A stretch of DNA of 64,000 nt from JAATFS01 sp037145635 (GTDB lineage Bacteria; Pseudomonadota; Gammaproteobacteria; Xanthomonadales; Xanthomonadaceae). The translations under genes were made by a program, and so were the position numbers. Positions 31,649-40,637 of the stretch are shown here, piece by piece; the first letter of the stretch is position 1; the number at the start of each line of letters is the position of its first letter. The notes below the pieces were generated by a model. The model saw nothing but the letters and a program-made list of their open reading frames with translations, ran no database searches and was not told the origin of the DNA. The stretch spans positions 186,001-250,000 of the forward strand of contig JBBCXB010000005.1 in the NCBI GenBank assembly GCA_037145635.1, written 5' to 3'.

Positions 31649-32280
31649 AGCGCCGCGCGCAGGCCGGCTTCACCCTGATCGAGGTCCTGCTGGCCACCGT
31701 GCTGCTGGCCGGCGGCCTGGCGCTGGCCTTCGCCACCCTGCGCTCGGCCAGCGCGGTGAGCCAGCGCGGCGAATCCATCGCCCGCCACAGCGAGCGCGTG
31801 CGCGCGGTGGAGGCGTTCCTGCGCCGGCGCCTGTCGGGCGCGCTGCCGGTGGCGATGGGGATCGACCAGGACAAGCAGCAGCCGCTGCTGTTCATCGGCG
31901 AGCCGCAGCGCATGCGCTTCGTCGCCGACGTGCCCGACTACCTGGGGCGCGGCGGCCCCTACCTGCACGACCTGTCGGTGGGCGGCAGCGGCACGGCGCG
32001 TACGCTGCGGATCGTGCTGACCATGGTGCAGTCGGCCAGCGAGGTGGAAGAGTCCGCGCCGCTGCCGCCCGAGGCGCTGGCGCCGGGGCTGGAGGACGTG
32101 GCGTTCGGCTACCGCGGCATCGATCCGGAGACCGGCCAGCTCGGCGACTGGCAGCCGCAGTGGGAACTGCACGACCGCCTGCCGGTGCTGGTGCGCGTGG
32201 AGCTGCGCGACGGCCACGCGCGCTGGCCACCGGTGGTGGTGGCGCTGCCGCAGACCGGCGCCGCGGTGACGCGGCCATGA
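31645..32280 (+). CDS. xpsJ: minor pseudopilin XpsJ (GspJ)
   Basis: A 211-residue minor pseudopilin. GTG 31645 overlaps the xpsI stop. Leader KRRAQAG, then FTLIEVLLATVLLAGGLALAF. The large C-terminal beta domain contains LEDVAFGYRG, the strand motif often seen in GspJ. Forms the tip complex with XpsI and XpsK. Confidence 0.92.
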   Translation: MKRRAQAGFTLIEVLLATVLLAGGLALAFATLRSASAVSQRGESIARHSERVRAVEAFLRRRLSGALPVAMGIDQDKQQPLLFIGEPQRMRFVADVPDYLGRGGPYLHDLSVGGSGTARTLRIVLTMVQSASEVEESAPLPPEALAPGLEDVAFGYRGIDPETGQLGDWQPQWELHDRLPVLVRVELRDGHARWPPVVVALPQTGAAVTRP

Positions 32281-33134
32281 GCCGGAGGCGAACGCGCGGC
32301 GCCGCGCTGGTGCTGGTGCTGTGGCTGATCGCGCTGCTCACCGCGATGGTGGGCGCGTTCGCGCTGACCGCACGGGTGGAGGCGATGCAGGGCGGGGTGC
32401 TGCGCAGCGGCGCGCAGGCGCAGGAATACGCGCGTGCGGGCCTGGAGTACGCGCTGGCGCGGCTGCAGACCGGGCCCGCCCAGGCGCGCTGGCGCGCGGA
32501 CGGGCACCGCTACCGCTGGCGGTTCGAGGACGCCGAGGTGGAGATCCGGGTCGTCGACGAGAGCGGCAAGGTCGATCTCAACGTCGCCGACGCCGCGCTG
32601 CTCGCCGGCCTGGTGCGCGCGGTCGGCGCCGAACCCGGCCAGGACGCGCGCGTGGCCGCGGCGATCATCGACTGGCGCGACGGCGACGACCTGTCCTCGC
32701 CGGGCGGCGGAGCCGAGGACCGCGACTATGTCGCCGCGGGCCTGCCCTACGGCGCCAAGGACGCGCCGTTCGAGAGCCTGGGCGAACTGCGCCTGGTGCT
32801 CGGGGTGGATGCGGCGCTATATGCGCGGCTGTTGCCCAACGTCACCATCTTCAGTGGCCGCTCGCGCCCGGAATCGCGCTTCGCGCCGGGGCCGGTGCTC
32901 ACCGCGATGGGGCTCGATGCGGCGATGCTGCTCGCGCAACGTGACGCACCGCCGGGAGCGCAGGTCACCGAGTCGGCCCTCGGCGGCTCGGATGCCTATA
33001 GTATTGAGAGCCGGGCACGCCTGGGTCAGGGACGAGAGGCGGTGTTGCGCGCAGTCGTGCGCACCGGCGCATCGGCCCTGCCCGGTGCGTCCTACACCGT
33101 ATTGCGTTGGGAAGAGGGAGCTGCAGTGCAATGA
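32277..33134 (+). CDS. xpsK: type II secretion protein XpsK (GspK)
   Basis: A 285-residue tip pseudopilin. Start MSRRRTRG, then AALVLVLWLIALLTAMV; Glu+5 is absent, as is usual for GspK. Conserved blocks ESGKVDLNVADAALL and AAIIDWRDGDDL (about residues 98-150) match the alpha-helical GspK domain. Overlaps xpsJ and xpsL by 4 bases each. Confidence 0.93.
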   Translation: MSRRRTRGAALVLVLWLIALLTAMVGAFALTARVEAMQGGVLRSGAQAQEYARAGLEYALARLQTGPAQARWRADGHRYRWRFEDAEVEIRVVDESGKVDLNVADAALLAGLVRAVGAEPGQDARVAAAIIDWRDGDDLSSPGGGAEDRDYVAAGLPYGAKDAPFESLGELRLVLGVDAALYARLLPNVTIFSGRSRPESRFAPGPVLTAMGLDAAMLLAQRDAPPGAQVTESALGGSDAYSIESRARLGQGREAVLRAVVRTGASALPGASYTVLRWEEGAAVQ

Positions 33135-34258
33135 CCGCGTGGCGGGACAGTCTGGGGCGCATGGGCGTGCACGTCGCACCCGGCGCGGGTGGCTTCTGGC
33201 GCTGGTGGCAGCAGGCGCTGCTGAGCTGGCTGCCGCCGCGCTGGCAGTGGCAGCTGGGCCTGTCGCAGGCGCGCCTGCTGCTGCAGCCGGGGCCGGGCCG
33301 GCTGCGGCTGGCGCGGCAACGCGATGCCGAGACCGACAGCGTCGTCGACCTGCCGTGGCCGGTGCGCCCGGACGACGTGCAGGCGTTGCTGCCGACCGCA
33401 CTGGCGGCGCTGCCGCAGCACTGGCTGCTGCCGGCCGCCGCCGCGCTGCGCCGTCCGCTGCGGCTGCCGGCCGCCGCCGGCGCACGGCTGCTGGACGTGG
33501 CGCGTTTCGAGATCGACCGGCAGACCCCGTTCCAGGCCGACCAGGTGTACTTCGACGCGCGCGTGCTGCAGCGCCGCGACGACGCCCAGCTCGACGCCGA
33601 GCTGGTGGTGGTGCCGCGGCGGTTGATCGACGGCAACGGCGGCCTGCCCGAGGACTGGCTCGTCGCGCTGGCCGGCATCGACGTCGCCGACGAGCACGGC
33701 GCGCCGCTGGGCGTGAACCTGCTGCCGCCCGCGCGCCGCCTGCGCCGCGCCGATCCGATGCGGCGCTGGAACCTGCTGCTGGCACTGGGCGGGCTGCTGG
33801 CGGTGGCGCTGGCCGGCTGGCTGCTGCTCGACAACCGCCGCCAGGCCGCCGAGGCCCTGCGCGCGCAGGTGCAGGCCAATGCCGGGCGTGCGCGCCAGGT
33901 CGCCGCCGAGCGCCAGCAACTGATCGACCTGGTCGAGGGCGCGGCGTTCTTCGAGCGCCAGCGCGCCGCACGCCCCACCGCGGTGGAGGTCTGGGACGAA
34001 CTGAGCCGGCGCCTGCCCACCGGTACCTACCTGGAGAAGTTCTCGATGGAGGGCGGGCAGCTGCAGCTGATCGGCCTGAGCAACGAGGCCTCTTCGCTGG
34101 TGCGGCGGCTGGAGGGCTCGCCGTTGTGGCACACGCCGTCGTTGACCGGCGTGCTGCAGAGCGACGCCGGCCGCGGCGTGGACCGGTTCACCATCACCGC
34201 CGAACTCGAGGGCGGCGCGCAGCGCAAGGAGGCCGGCGATGGCGCCCCGCAACGCTGA
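33131..34258 (+). CDS. xpsL: type II secretion protein XpsL (GspL/PilN-like)
   Basis: A 375-residue inner-membrane protein. ATG 33131 overlaps the xpsK stop. The N-terminal cytoplasmic actin-like domain (about 1-210) is the docking site for XpsE. A single membrane helix (about 217-235, LLLALGGLLAVALAGWLLL) precedes a periplasmic coiled-coil/ferredoxin-like domain with a PilN-type pattern (VWDELSRRLPTGTYLEKFSMEGGQLQL). Overlaps xpsM by 20 bases. Confidence 0.92.
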   Translation: MTAWRDSLGRMGVHVAPGAGGFWRWWQQALLSWLPPRWQWQLGLSQARLLLQPGPGRLRLARQRDAETDSVVDLPWPVRPDDVQALLPTALAALPQHWLLPAAAALRRPLRLPAAAGARLLDVARFEIDRQTPFQADQVYFDARVLQRRDDAQLDAELVVVPRRLIDGNGGLPEDWLVALAGIDVADEHGAPLGVNLLPPARRLRRADPMRRWNLLLALGGLLAVALAGWLLLDNRRQAAEALRAQVQANAGRARQVAAERQQLIDLVEGAAFFERQRAARPTAVEVWDELSRRLPTGTYLEKFSMEGGQLQLIGLSNEASSLVRRLEGSPLWHTPSLTGVLQSDAGRGVDRFTITAELEGGAQRKEAGDGAPQR

Positions 34259-34892
34259 ACACGACCGCTGGTGGGCGCTGGGCCTGCTGCTGCTGATGCT
34301 GGCGGCGGTCTATCTGCTGGGCGTGCACCCGTGGTTCACGCGGCCGCTGCTGGCGGTGCAGGACGAGATCCAGGCGCTGCGCGAGCGCGAGCTGCGCGTG
34401 CGGGTGCAGCTGCAGCAGGCCCCGCAGGTGGCTACGAGGCTGCGCCAGGCGCGCGACACCCTGGCGGCGCGGCCCGGCTTCCTGGGCGAGACCTCGGCCG
34501 AGCTGGCCTCGGCGGCGCTGGTGCAGCGCCTGGAGCGGGCGGTCGTCGAGGCCAGCCCCGGCAACCGCAGCTGCGCCATCAGCAACCGCTCGCCGCTGCA
34601 GCCCGACAGCAAGGGCCGCTTCGTGCGCGTGGCGGTGCAGGTGCGCCTGCGCTGCGGCACCCCGGAGCTGGCCTCGGTGCTGCACAGCCTGGAGAGCGGC
34701 ACGCCGCGCCTGTTCGTGGACAACGTCAACGTGATGGCGCAGCGCTACCAGCTGTCCCCCAACGAGAGCGGCAGCGGGCTGGACGTGGCCTTCGAGCTGG
34801 CCGGCTACCTGCGCCCGGGCAGCGGCGACGCGCCGCCGCCGCCGCCGCCCTCCGCGTCCGCAGCGCGCACGGAGGTGCCCGATGCGGGCTGA
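34239..34892 (+). CDS. xpsM: type II secretion protein XpsM (GspM)
   Basis: A 217-residue inner-membrane protein with one N-terminal helix (about 11-28) and a periplasmic ferredoxin-like domain. It stabilises XpsL. The C-terminus is an unusual Pro/Ser-rich tail (PPPPPPSAS). The start overlaps the 3' end of xpsL, and the end overlaps xpsN by 11 bases. Confidence 0.92.
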   Translation: MAPRNAEHDRWWALGLLLLMLAAVYLLGVHPWFTRPLLAVQDEIQALRERELRVRVQLQQAPQVATRLRQARDTLAARPGFLGETSAELASAALVQRLERAVVEASPGNRSCAISNRSPLQPDSKGRFVRVAVQVRLRCGTPELASVLHSLESGTPRLFVDNVNVMAQRYQLSPNESGSGLDVAFELAGYLRPGSGDAPPPPPPSASAARTEVPDAG

Positions 34893-35652
34893 ATCGATCG
34901 GCCTGCGCACCTGGTGGCTGGCCACCTTCGCCGGCTGGGCACTGCTGGTGTGCGTGCTGGCCGCGTTCGGGCTGGGCCGGCGCGTGGAACTGCTGCCGGA
35001 CGATCCGCAGCTGGCGCAGCGGCTGCCGGCGCTGCCGGCACCGGCGGCCGAGCGCCTGGGCCCGCTGTCGCGCTACTCGGAGATCGCCGCGCACCCGGTG
35101 TTCGCCGAGGACCGCCAGCCGCACCCGTTCTTCCTGAGCGGCGGCGACAACGCCGCCGCGACCACCGCCCTGCGCCTGACCGGCGTGCTGCTGACCCCGC
35201 GCTTCCAGATGGCCACGCTCACCACCGAGCAGGGCAAGTCGCTGCGGCTGCGGCTGGGCGGCGACAGCGTCGAGGGCTGGCGCCTGCTGGCGCTGCAGCC
35301 GCGCAGTGCCACCCTGGAAGGCGCCGGCGGCACCCAGACCCTGGAGCTGCAGGTGTTCAACGGCCAGGGCGGGCAGCCGCCGACCGTGCGCGGCGGCGCC
35401 CGCCCGCCGGCCGCGGCCGCGCCGGGCACCGCCGGCAGCCCGCCGGTGCTGACCGCGCCCCCGGCGTCGCCCGCGCCGGCGGCGCCCGGCGGCCAGGCCC
35501 CGGCGCCCGCCCAGGCCCCGCCCCCGGGCGCCACGGCGGCCCCCAAGCCGTCCGAGGACCAGATGAAGGCGATCCGCGAGCGCATCGAGGCGCGGCGCCG
35601 GCAATTGCAGCAACAGCGCCAGAACGGCGCGTCCCCCGCTCAGAACCCATAG
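34882..35652 (+). CDS. xpsN: type II secretion protein XpsN (GspN/GspC-like)
   Basis: A 256-residue bitopic protein with one membrane helix (about 12-30). The periplasmic part resembles the HR domain of GspC (RLTGVLLTPRFQMATLTTEQGKSLRLRLGGDSVEGWRLL, about 93-135), which docks on the secretin. A Pro/Ala/Gly-rich stretch (about 170-225) and a basic Gln/Arg-rich tail follow. Known from the Xanthomonas system: XpsN bridges XpsL/M and the secretin XpsD. Confidence 0.9.
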   Translation: MRAESIGLRTWWLATFAGWALLVCVLAAFGLGRRVELLPDDPQLAQRLPALPAPAAERLGPLSRYSEIAAHPVFAEDRQPHPFFLSGGDNAAATTALRLTGVLLTPRFQMATLTTEQGKSLRLRLGGDSVEGWRLLALQPRSATLEGAGGTQTLELQVFNGQGGQPPTVRGGARPPAAAAPGTAGSPPVLTAPPASPAPAAPGGQAPAPAQAPPPGATAAPKPSEDQMKAIRERIEARRRQLQQQRQNGASPAQNP

Positions 35653-35661
35653 AGTGAACGC

Positions 35662-37944
35662 ATGACGTCACGCCTGTTTACCTTCTCGCTCCTGCTCGGC
35701 CTGCTGGCCGGCTGTGCCACTACCGCTCCTCCGGACGTACGCCGCAACGCGCGGCTTGACCCGCGCGTGGGGGCGGCCGGGAGCACCCAGGTGCCGGCCG
35801 CCACCGCCGCCGATGCCGCCGGCAAGCCGGTGCCGGTGATCCGCCGCGGCAGCGGCACGGTGATCAATTCCAGCGCCGCGGCCGCACCGGCGCCCTCGCT
35901 GGGCATGGCCGGCAGCGGCAGCGCCACCTTCAACTTCGAGGGCGAGTCGGTGCAGGCGGTGGTCAAGGCCATCCTCGGCGACATGCTCGGGCAGAACTAC
36001 GTCATCGCGCCGGGCGTGCAGGGCACCGTCACCCTGGCCACGCCCAAGCCGGTGTCGCCGGCGCAGGCGCTGAACCTGCTGGAGATGGTGCTGGGCTGGA
36101 ACAACGCCCGCATGGTCTACAGCGGCGGCCGCTACAACATCGTGCCGGCCGACCAGGCGCTGGCCGGCACCGTCGCGCCGAGCACGGCGTCGCCCGCGTC
36201 CGCGCGCGGCTTCGAGGTGCGGGTGGTGCCGCTGAAGTTCATCTCCGCCAGCGAGATGAAGAAGGTGCTGGAGCCCTACGCACGCCCCAATGCGATCGTC
36301 GGGGTCGATCCCTCGCGCAACGTCATCACCCTGGGCGGCACCCGCGCCGAGCTGGAGAACTACCTGCGCACGGTGCAGATCTTCGACGTCGACTGGCTGT
36401 CGGGCATGTCGGTGGGCGTGTTCCCGCTGCAGTCCGGCAAGGCCGAGCGGGTGGCCGCCGACCTGGAAAAGGTGTTCGGCGAAAACAGCAAGACCCCCAG
36501 CGCCGGCATGTTCCGCTTCATGCCGCTGGAGAACGCCAATGCGGTACTGGTGATCACCCCGCAGGCGCGCTACCTCGACCAGATCCAGGAGTGGCTGGAC
36601 CGCATCGACAGCGCCGGCGGCGGCGCGCGGCTGTTCTCCTACGAACTGAAGTACATCAAGGCCAAGGACCTGGCCGACCGCCTGGCCGAGGTGTTCGGCG
36701 CCAGTGCCGGACGCGGCTCCTCCAGCACCTCGCTGGCCCCGGGCGCGCAGACCAGCGTGCTCGGCGGCGGTGACCGCGACAGCAGCCTGGGCGGCGGCAG
36801 CGGCCAGACCGGCGGCAGCATCGGCGAGGGCAGCGACGGCCTGTCGTCCTCGTCCGGCTCCCTGGGAAGCTCCGGCTCGGGTACCAGCAGCGGCGGTCTC
36901 GGCAACGGCGGCCTGCAGCTGTCGCAGCGCACCGCCGGCAACGGCAGCGTGACCCTGGAGGTGGAGGGCGACAAGGTCGGCGTATCGGCGGTCGAGGAGA
37001 CCAACGCGATCCTGGTGCGCTCCACTCCGCAGGCCTGGAACTCGATCCGCGACGTCATCGAGAAGCTCGACGTGATGCCGATGCAGGTGCACATCGAGGC
37101 GCAGGTGGCCGAGGTCAACCTGACCGGTGAGCTGAGCTACGGCGTGAACTGGTACTTCGAGAACGCGGTCAATGCCGCCACCGACGCCACCAACATCGGC
37201 ATCGGCGGCGGTGCCAACCTGCCCAGCGCCGCCGGTCGCAACATCTGGGGCGACATCGCCGGCAAGATCACCGACACCAACGGGCTTGCGTGGAGTTTCC
37301 TCGGCAAGAACGCCGCGGCGATCATCACCGCGCTCGACAAGGTGAGCAACGTGCGGCTGTTGCAGACACCCTCGGTGTTCGTGCGCAACAACGCCGAGGC
37401 CACGCTCAACGTCGGCTCGCGCATCGCGATCAACTCGACCTCGATCAACACCAACACCGGCAGCGACAGCAGCTACTCGTCGGTGCAGTACATCGACACC
37501 GGCGTGATCCTCAAGGTGCGCCCCCGGGTGACCAAGGACGGCATGGTGTTCCTGGACATCGTGCAGGAGGTCAGCACGCCGGGCGCCAAGCCCGCTGCGT
37601 GTACCTCGACGGCGGTCGTGGTCAACGCCTCGGCGTGCAACGTCGACATCAACACGCGCCGGGTCAAGACCGAGGCCGCGGTGCAGAGCGGGGACACCAT
37701 CATGCTGGCGGGCCTGATCGACGACAGCACCACGGACGGCAGCAACGGCGTCCCGTTCCTCAGCAAGCTGCCCGTGGTCGGCGCGCTGTTCGGGCAGAAG
37801 ACCCAGAACACCCGGCGCAACGAGGTGATCGTCCTGCTGACGCCCTCGATCGTCCGCAACCCGCAGGAAGCCCGCAACCTGACCGACGAGTACGGCCAGA
37901 AGTTCAAGGCGATGGAGCCGCTGAACGCACCGAAGCCGCGATGA
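35662..37944 (+). CDS. xpsD: type II secretion secretin XpsD (GspD)
   Basis: A 760-residue outer-membrane channel. Lipoprotein signal with lipobox LAGC (Cys at about residue 17). N0-N3 periplasmic domains (about 90-460), with a long Gly/Ser-rich insert (about residues 352-415) between repeats, then the secretin core with VPFLSKLPVVGALFG and the VIVLLTPSIVRNP signature near the C-terminus, followed by a short tail that may bind a pilotin. Its position at the end of the operon is the Xanthomonas arrangement. It overlaps the next gene by 4 bases. Confidence 0.96.
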   Translation: MTSRLFTFSLLLGLLAGCATTAPPDVRRNARLDPRVGAAGSTQVPAATAADAAGKPVPVIRRGSGTVINSSAAAAPAPSLGMAGSGSATFNFEGESVQAVVKAILGDMLGQNYVIAPGVQGTVTLATPKPVSPAQALNLLEMVLGWNNARMVYSGGRYNIVPADQALAGTVAPSTASPASARGFEVRVVPLKFISASEMKKVLEPYARPNAIVGVDPSRNVITLGGTRAELENYLRTVQIFDVDWLSGMSVGVFPLQSGKAERVAADLEKVFGENSKTPSAGMFRFMPLENANAVLVITPQARYLDQIQEWLDRIDSAGGGARLFSYELKYIKAKDLADRLAEVFGASAGRGSSSTSLAPGAQTSVLGGGDRDSSLGGGSGQTGGSIGEGSDGLSSSSGSLGSSGSGTSSGGLGNGGLQLSQRTAGNGSVTLEVEGDKVGVSAVEETNAILVRSTPQAWNSIRDVIEKLDVMPMQVHIEAQVAEVNLTGELSYGVNWYFENAVNAATDATNIGIGGGANLPSAAGRNIWGDIAGKITDTNGLAWSFLGKNAAAIITALDKVSNVRLLQTPSVFVRNNAEATLNVGSRIAINSTSINTNTGSDSSYSSVQYIDTGVILKVRPRVTKDGMVFLDIVQEVSTPGAKPAACTSTAVVVNASACNVDINTRRVKTEAAVQSGDTIMLAGLIDDSTTDGSNGVPFLSKLPVVGALFGQKTQNTRRNEVIVLLTPSIVRNPQEARNLTDEYGQKFKAMEPLNAPKPR

Positions 37945-38789
37945 CCGCGGCGCTGCCCGTCGTGCTGCTGCCGGTCGGCGTCGACGACGAGGCGCTGGAC
38001 GCCTGCCTGGCCGCGCTGGAGACTGCCACGCCCGCCGGCACCCAGGTGTGGCTGGCCGACGACGCGCAGGCCGGCCCGCGCGGCATCGCGGTGGTCGAGC
38101 ACTGGCTGGCACGCACCCGGCTGCAGGCGGACTACACGCGGCGGCCGCGCCCGGTCGGCGAGGTCGCGCACCTGGACGAAATGCTGCGCGCGTGCGGCGA
38201 CGCCGACGTGGCGGTGCTGTCGCCGCAGGCGTGCCCGCTGCCGGGCTGGCTCGGCCAGCTGCAGGCCTGCTTCGCCCGCGACGCCGCGATCGCCAGCGCC
38301 ACGCCGTGGAGCAACGCCGGCGAGGCCGCCTCGTGGCCGCGCCGCGGCGAGATCAACCCGCTGCCCGACGATCCGGAGCGCGTGGCCGCGGCCTGCGCGG
38401 CGATGCCGCCGCTGCACCCGGAGCTGCCGTCGGCGATCGCGCACGCGGTGCTGCTGCGCGGCGCGGCGCGGCGCAAGGCCGGCGGCCTGGATGCGCGCAG
38501 CTACGGGTCGTGGTACGCGGCACTGGTCGACCTGTCGCTGCGCATGGCCGGGCTGGGCTGGCGCAACGTGCTGTGCGAGACGGCGTTCGTCGCCTGCCGC
38601 GGCGAGGGCCGTCCGGCCGACGGCGACATGGACGCGCTGGCCACGCGCTGGCCGGCCTGGCACGCGCGGCTGGCCCATTTCCTGATGGACGACGCGCTGC
38701 ACGACGAGCGCGCGCAGCTGCAGCGGCTGCACGACGGGCTGCCGCCGCCGCACCCGCAGCGGCAGCTGTTCGCCGACGTGGCGCCGTGA
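37941..38789 (+). CDS. glycosyltransferase-like protein coupled to xpsD
   Basis: A 282-residue protein whose ATG overlaps the xpsD stop (ATGA), so it should be translated with the secretion operon. It resembles a GT-A fold, family 2-type glycosyltransferase: an N-terminal strand (VVLLPVGVDDEALDACLAAL), a central DADVAVLSPQACPLPGWL segment in the place of the DxD region, SNAGEAASWPRRGEINPLP, and a late acidic helix. No membrane segment or signal peptide, so it is likely cytosolic. Whether it glycosylates a secretion component or substrate cannot be told from sequence. It could instead be an inactive GT-fold protein, because the metal-binding DxD is not canonical. Confidence 0.7.
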   Translation: MTAALPVVLLPVGVDDEALDACLAALETATPAGTQVWLADDAQAGPRGIAVVEHWLARTRLQADYTRRPRPVGEVAHLDEMLRACGDADVAVLSPQACPLPGWLGQLQACFARDAAIASATPWSNAGEAASWPRRGEINPLPDDPERVAAACAAMPPLHPELPSAIAHAVLLRGAARRKAGGLDARSYGSWYAALVDLSLRMAGLGWRNVLCETAFVACRGEGRPADGDMDALATRWPAWHARLAHFLMDDALHDERAQLQRLHDGLPPPHPQRQLFADVAP

Positions 38790-38862
38790 CCGCGTAGACC
38801 GATCCCGGCCCGCGTCGCTGCGCGCGCGTCGGACCGGAGCGGAGGGCGTCGAGAACGTGGCC

Positions 38863-38885
38863 GGGCAGCGCGCCGTGCGCTGCCC
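38863..38885. terminator. hairpin between convergent genes
   Basis: A 9-bp perfect stem GGGCAGCGC / GCGCTGCCC with a 5-base loop, 74 bases after the end of the xps-linked glycosyltransferase gene and before the convergent GntR gene. No T-run; likely transcription end for the xps operon. Confidence 0.55.
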
Positions 38886-39032
38886 CGTCCCGGCGAGGCG
38901 TTCCGGCGTGCGCAGGCGCCGCGTCGGGACCGCCTGCGTTCTTTCGAAGCTGGGCCCGCGCAGGTGCGTCAGGGGCTCCGGATCATCGCGGAGCCGCGCC
39001 TGTGCCCGCCGCCGCGCCCGCCGGCCACCGGT

Positions 39033-39758
39033 TCACGCCACCGGGTCGGGCGCCTGCACCTCGACGGTCACCGCCAGCGCATCGGGACGCCACGACTCGA
39101 TGTCGTATTCCACTGCCTGGCCGTCGTCGGCATGGCTGACGCGGTGCAGCCGGAAGCAGGGCGTGCCGACCGTGCACTGCAGCAGCGCGGCCTGTTCGGC
39201 GTCCAGCCCGGCCGGGTGCATCGACAGCCGGCTGCTGCGCTGGAACAGCCCCAGCGCCTGGTTGAGCACCGTGCTCAGCGAACCGGCGAGGTCGTGGTCG
39301 AGCAGGGTCGGCGCCCAGCTCGCGCGCACCACGTTGGTCTCCAGCAGCACCGGGCGCCGCCCGATCCAGCGCCGTCGCTGCAGCACGAACACGGCCTCGT
39401 CGGGGGTGTCCAGCTGCAGCGCGGCCGCGAACCCGGCCCCGGCCGGCTGCCGCCGCGCGCCCAGCAGCTCGGTGCGCGGCTGGCGCCCCTGCGCGGCGAC
39501 GTAGTGCATGAACCCGGCGATGCGGGTGGGGTCGTAGTGCACGCGCGGCGGGCTGACGAACCAGCCGCGGCGGTTCTCGCGGTAGATGCGGCCCTCGGCC
39601 TCCAGCTGCTGCAGCGCCTCGCGCACGGTGATGCGGGTGCAGCCGAAGCGCTCGGCGAGCTCGCGCTCCACCGGCAGGCGCTGGTCGGGGCCCCAGGCGC
39701 CGGCGTCGAGCTGCGCGGCGAGCGCCTGGATGATCGCGTACTGGCGCGGCACGTTCAC
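39033..39758 (-). CDS. GntR family regulator, HutC/UTRA type
   Basis: A 241-residue transcription factor. GTG 39758 is preferred because GGAG stands 7 bases upstream; a second GTG is two codons later. N-terminal winged helix-turn-helix with LPVERELAERFGCTRITVREALQQLEAEGRIYRE (about 25-60), the GntR signature. The C-terminal UTRA ligand-binding domain has the VLETNVVRASWAP and RLHRVSHADDGQAVEYDIESWRPD blocks. HutC-type regulators typically bind TGGTCTAGACCA-like palindromes; a perfect one lies at 45838-45849, in front of the adjoining uptake operon. Inference: it represses that operon and responds to the imported compound. A terminator-like hairpin separates it from the PnuC gene. Confidence 0.88.
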   Translation of the reverse strand: MNVPRQYAIIQALAAQLDAGAWGPDQRLPVERELAERFGCTRITVREALQQLEAEGRIYRENRRGWFVSPPRVHYDPTRIAGFMHYVAAQGRQPRTELLGARRQPAGAGFAAALQLDTPDEAVFVLQRRRWIGRRPVLLETNVVRASWAPTLLDHDLAGSLSTVLNQALGLFQRSSRLSMHPAGLDAEQAALLQCTVGTPCFRLHRVSHADDGQAVEYDIESWRPDALAVTVEVQAPDPVA

Positions 39759-39875
39759 CGGCGCGCTCCGCGGCCAGGACCGGGGGAACCGCGCATGCGC
39801 AGCACGCGTGGCGACGGCACGGCAGGGAAGGACGACGATGCGAGGAAAGGCATGGGGCGATAGTAGGGAATCCGC

Positions 39876-39902
39876 GTGGCCGGGCGCCAGGCCCGGGGCC
39901 AC
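39876..39902. terminator. hairpin between the PnuC-family gene and the GntR gene
   Basis: GTGGCC-GGGC pairs with GCCC-GG-GGCCAC (10 bp with a two-base bulge) around a 5-base loop, downstream of the minus-strand transporter gene. No T-run. It suggests that the regulator gene may be expressed partly on its own. Confidence 0.45.
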
Positions 39903-39934
39903 GGCGCGCGTGGCGCGGCGGCGTTCGCCACCGC

Positions 39935-40516
39935 TCAGGCCTGGGAGGCGGCGGCAGGCGCGGCCCGCAGTTCCGCGCGCCAGCTGCGCAGCCCGTAGGC
40001 CGCCAGTACCACGAATCCGGCATACAGCGCGGCGGTCAGGTACAGCTGCTTGTAGACGAAGACGCCCACGTAGAGGCTGTCGAGCACGATCCACAGCGTC
40101 CAGGTGGCCACGCGCTTGCGGGCGGCCCAGAAGCTGGCGACCAGACTGAAGCCGGCCAGCGCCGCATCCAGCCACGGCAGCGCCGCGTCGGTGTGCGCAT
40201 GCATGAACGCGCCCAGCGCCAGCGCGAACGCGCCGCCGGCCAGCAGCGAGGCGACGGCCTCGGCGCGCGGCAGCGGCTCGGGGCGGATGCGTCCGTCGCC
40301 CGCCGCGCCGGTGGACCACTGCCACCAGCCGTAGCCCTGCAGCAGCGCATACACGCCCTGCAGCAGCATGTCCGAGTACAGCTTCCAGCGGTAGAACAGC
40401 CACGCGTACAGCAGCACCGCGACGATCCCGACCGGCCAGCACCCGCGCATGCGGCGCGCGGTGAGCCAGACACCGAGCACATTGATCACGACCGCGAAGA
40501 TTTCGAGTGGGGACAT
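39935..40516 (-). CDS. PnuC-family vitamin transporter
   Basis: A 193-residue inner-membrane protein. ATG 40516 (MSPLEIFAVVINVLGVWLTAR) is chosen; the open frame upstream is repeat DNA. It has the PnuC pattern: six or seven hydrophobic segments, VLGVWLTARRMRGCWPVGIVAV, the YGWWQWS motif (about residues 67-73) and WTLWIVLDSLYVGVFVYKQLY (about 140-160). Family members carry nicotinamide riboside (PnuC), riboflavin (PnuX) or thiamine (PnuT) by facilitated diffusion, driven by intracellular phosphorylation. The neighbours (THI5-like protein, APH-fold kinase, TonB receptor) favour a thiamine-type substrate, but substrate cannot be read from sequence. Confidence 0.88.
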   Translation of the reverse strand: MSPLEIFAVVINVLGVWLTARRMRGCWPVGIVAVLLYAWLFYRWKLYSDMLLQGVYALLQGYGWWQWSTGAAGDGRIRPEPLPRAEAVASLLAGGAFALALGAFMHAHTDAALPWLDAALAGFSLVASFWAARKRVATWTLWIVLDSLYVGVFVYKQLYLTAALYAGFVVLAAYGLRSWRAELRAAPAAASQA

Positions 40517-40522
40517 GGATGG

Positions 40523-40637
40523 GCCGGGAATGGGGAATCGGGAATGGGGAATCGGAAGCGTGGCGCTACGGGGGCGGTGGGAAACGCGGGGGGAGCATGG
40601 CCTCCATTCCCGACTCCCCATTCCCCATTCCCGCCCC
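40523..40637. repeat. GGGAATC/GATTCCC inverted-repeat element between the TonB receptor and PnuC-family genes
   Basis: Left arm GGGAATGGGGAATCGGGAAT (from about 40525), right arm CCCGACTCCCCATTCCCCAT region (about 40607-40635). The right arm ends one base before the stop codon of the receptor gene. Same family as the copies at 4.0, 6.0, 6.5 and 17.2 kb. Confidence 0.85.
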
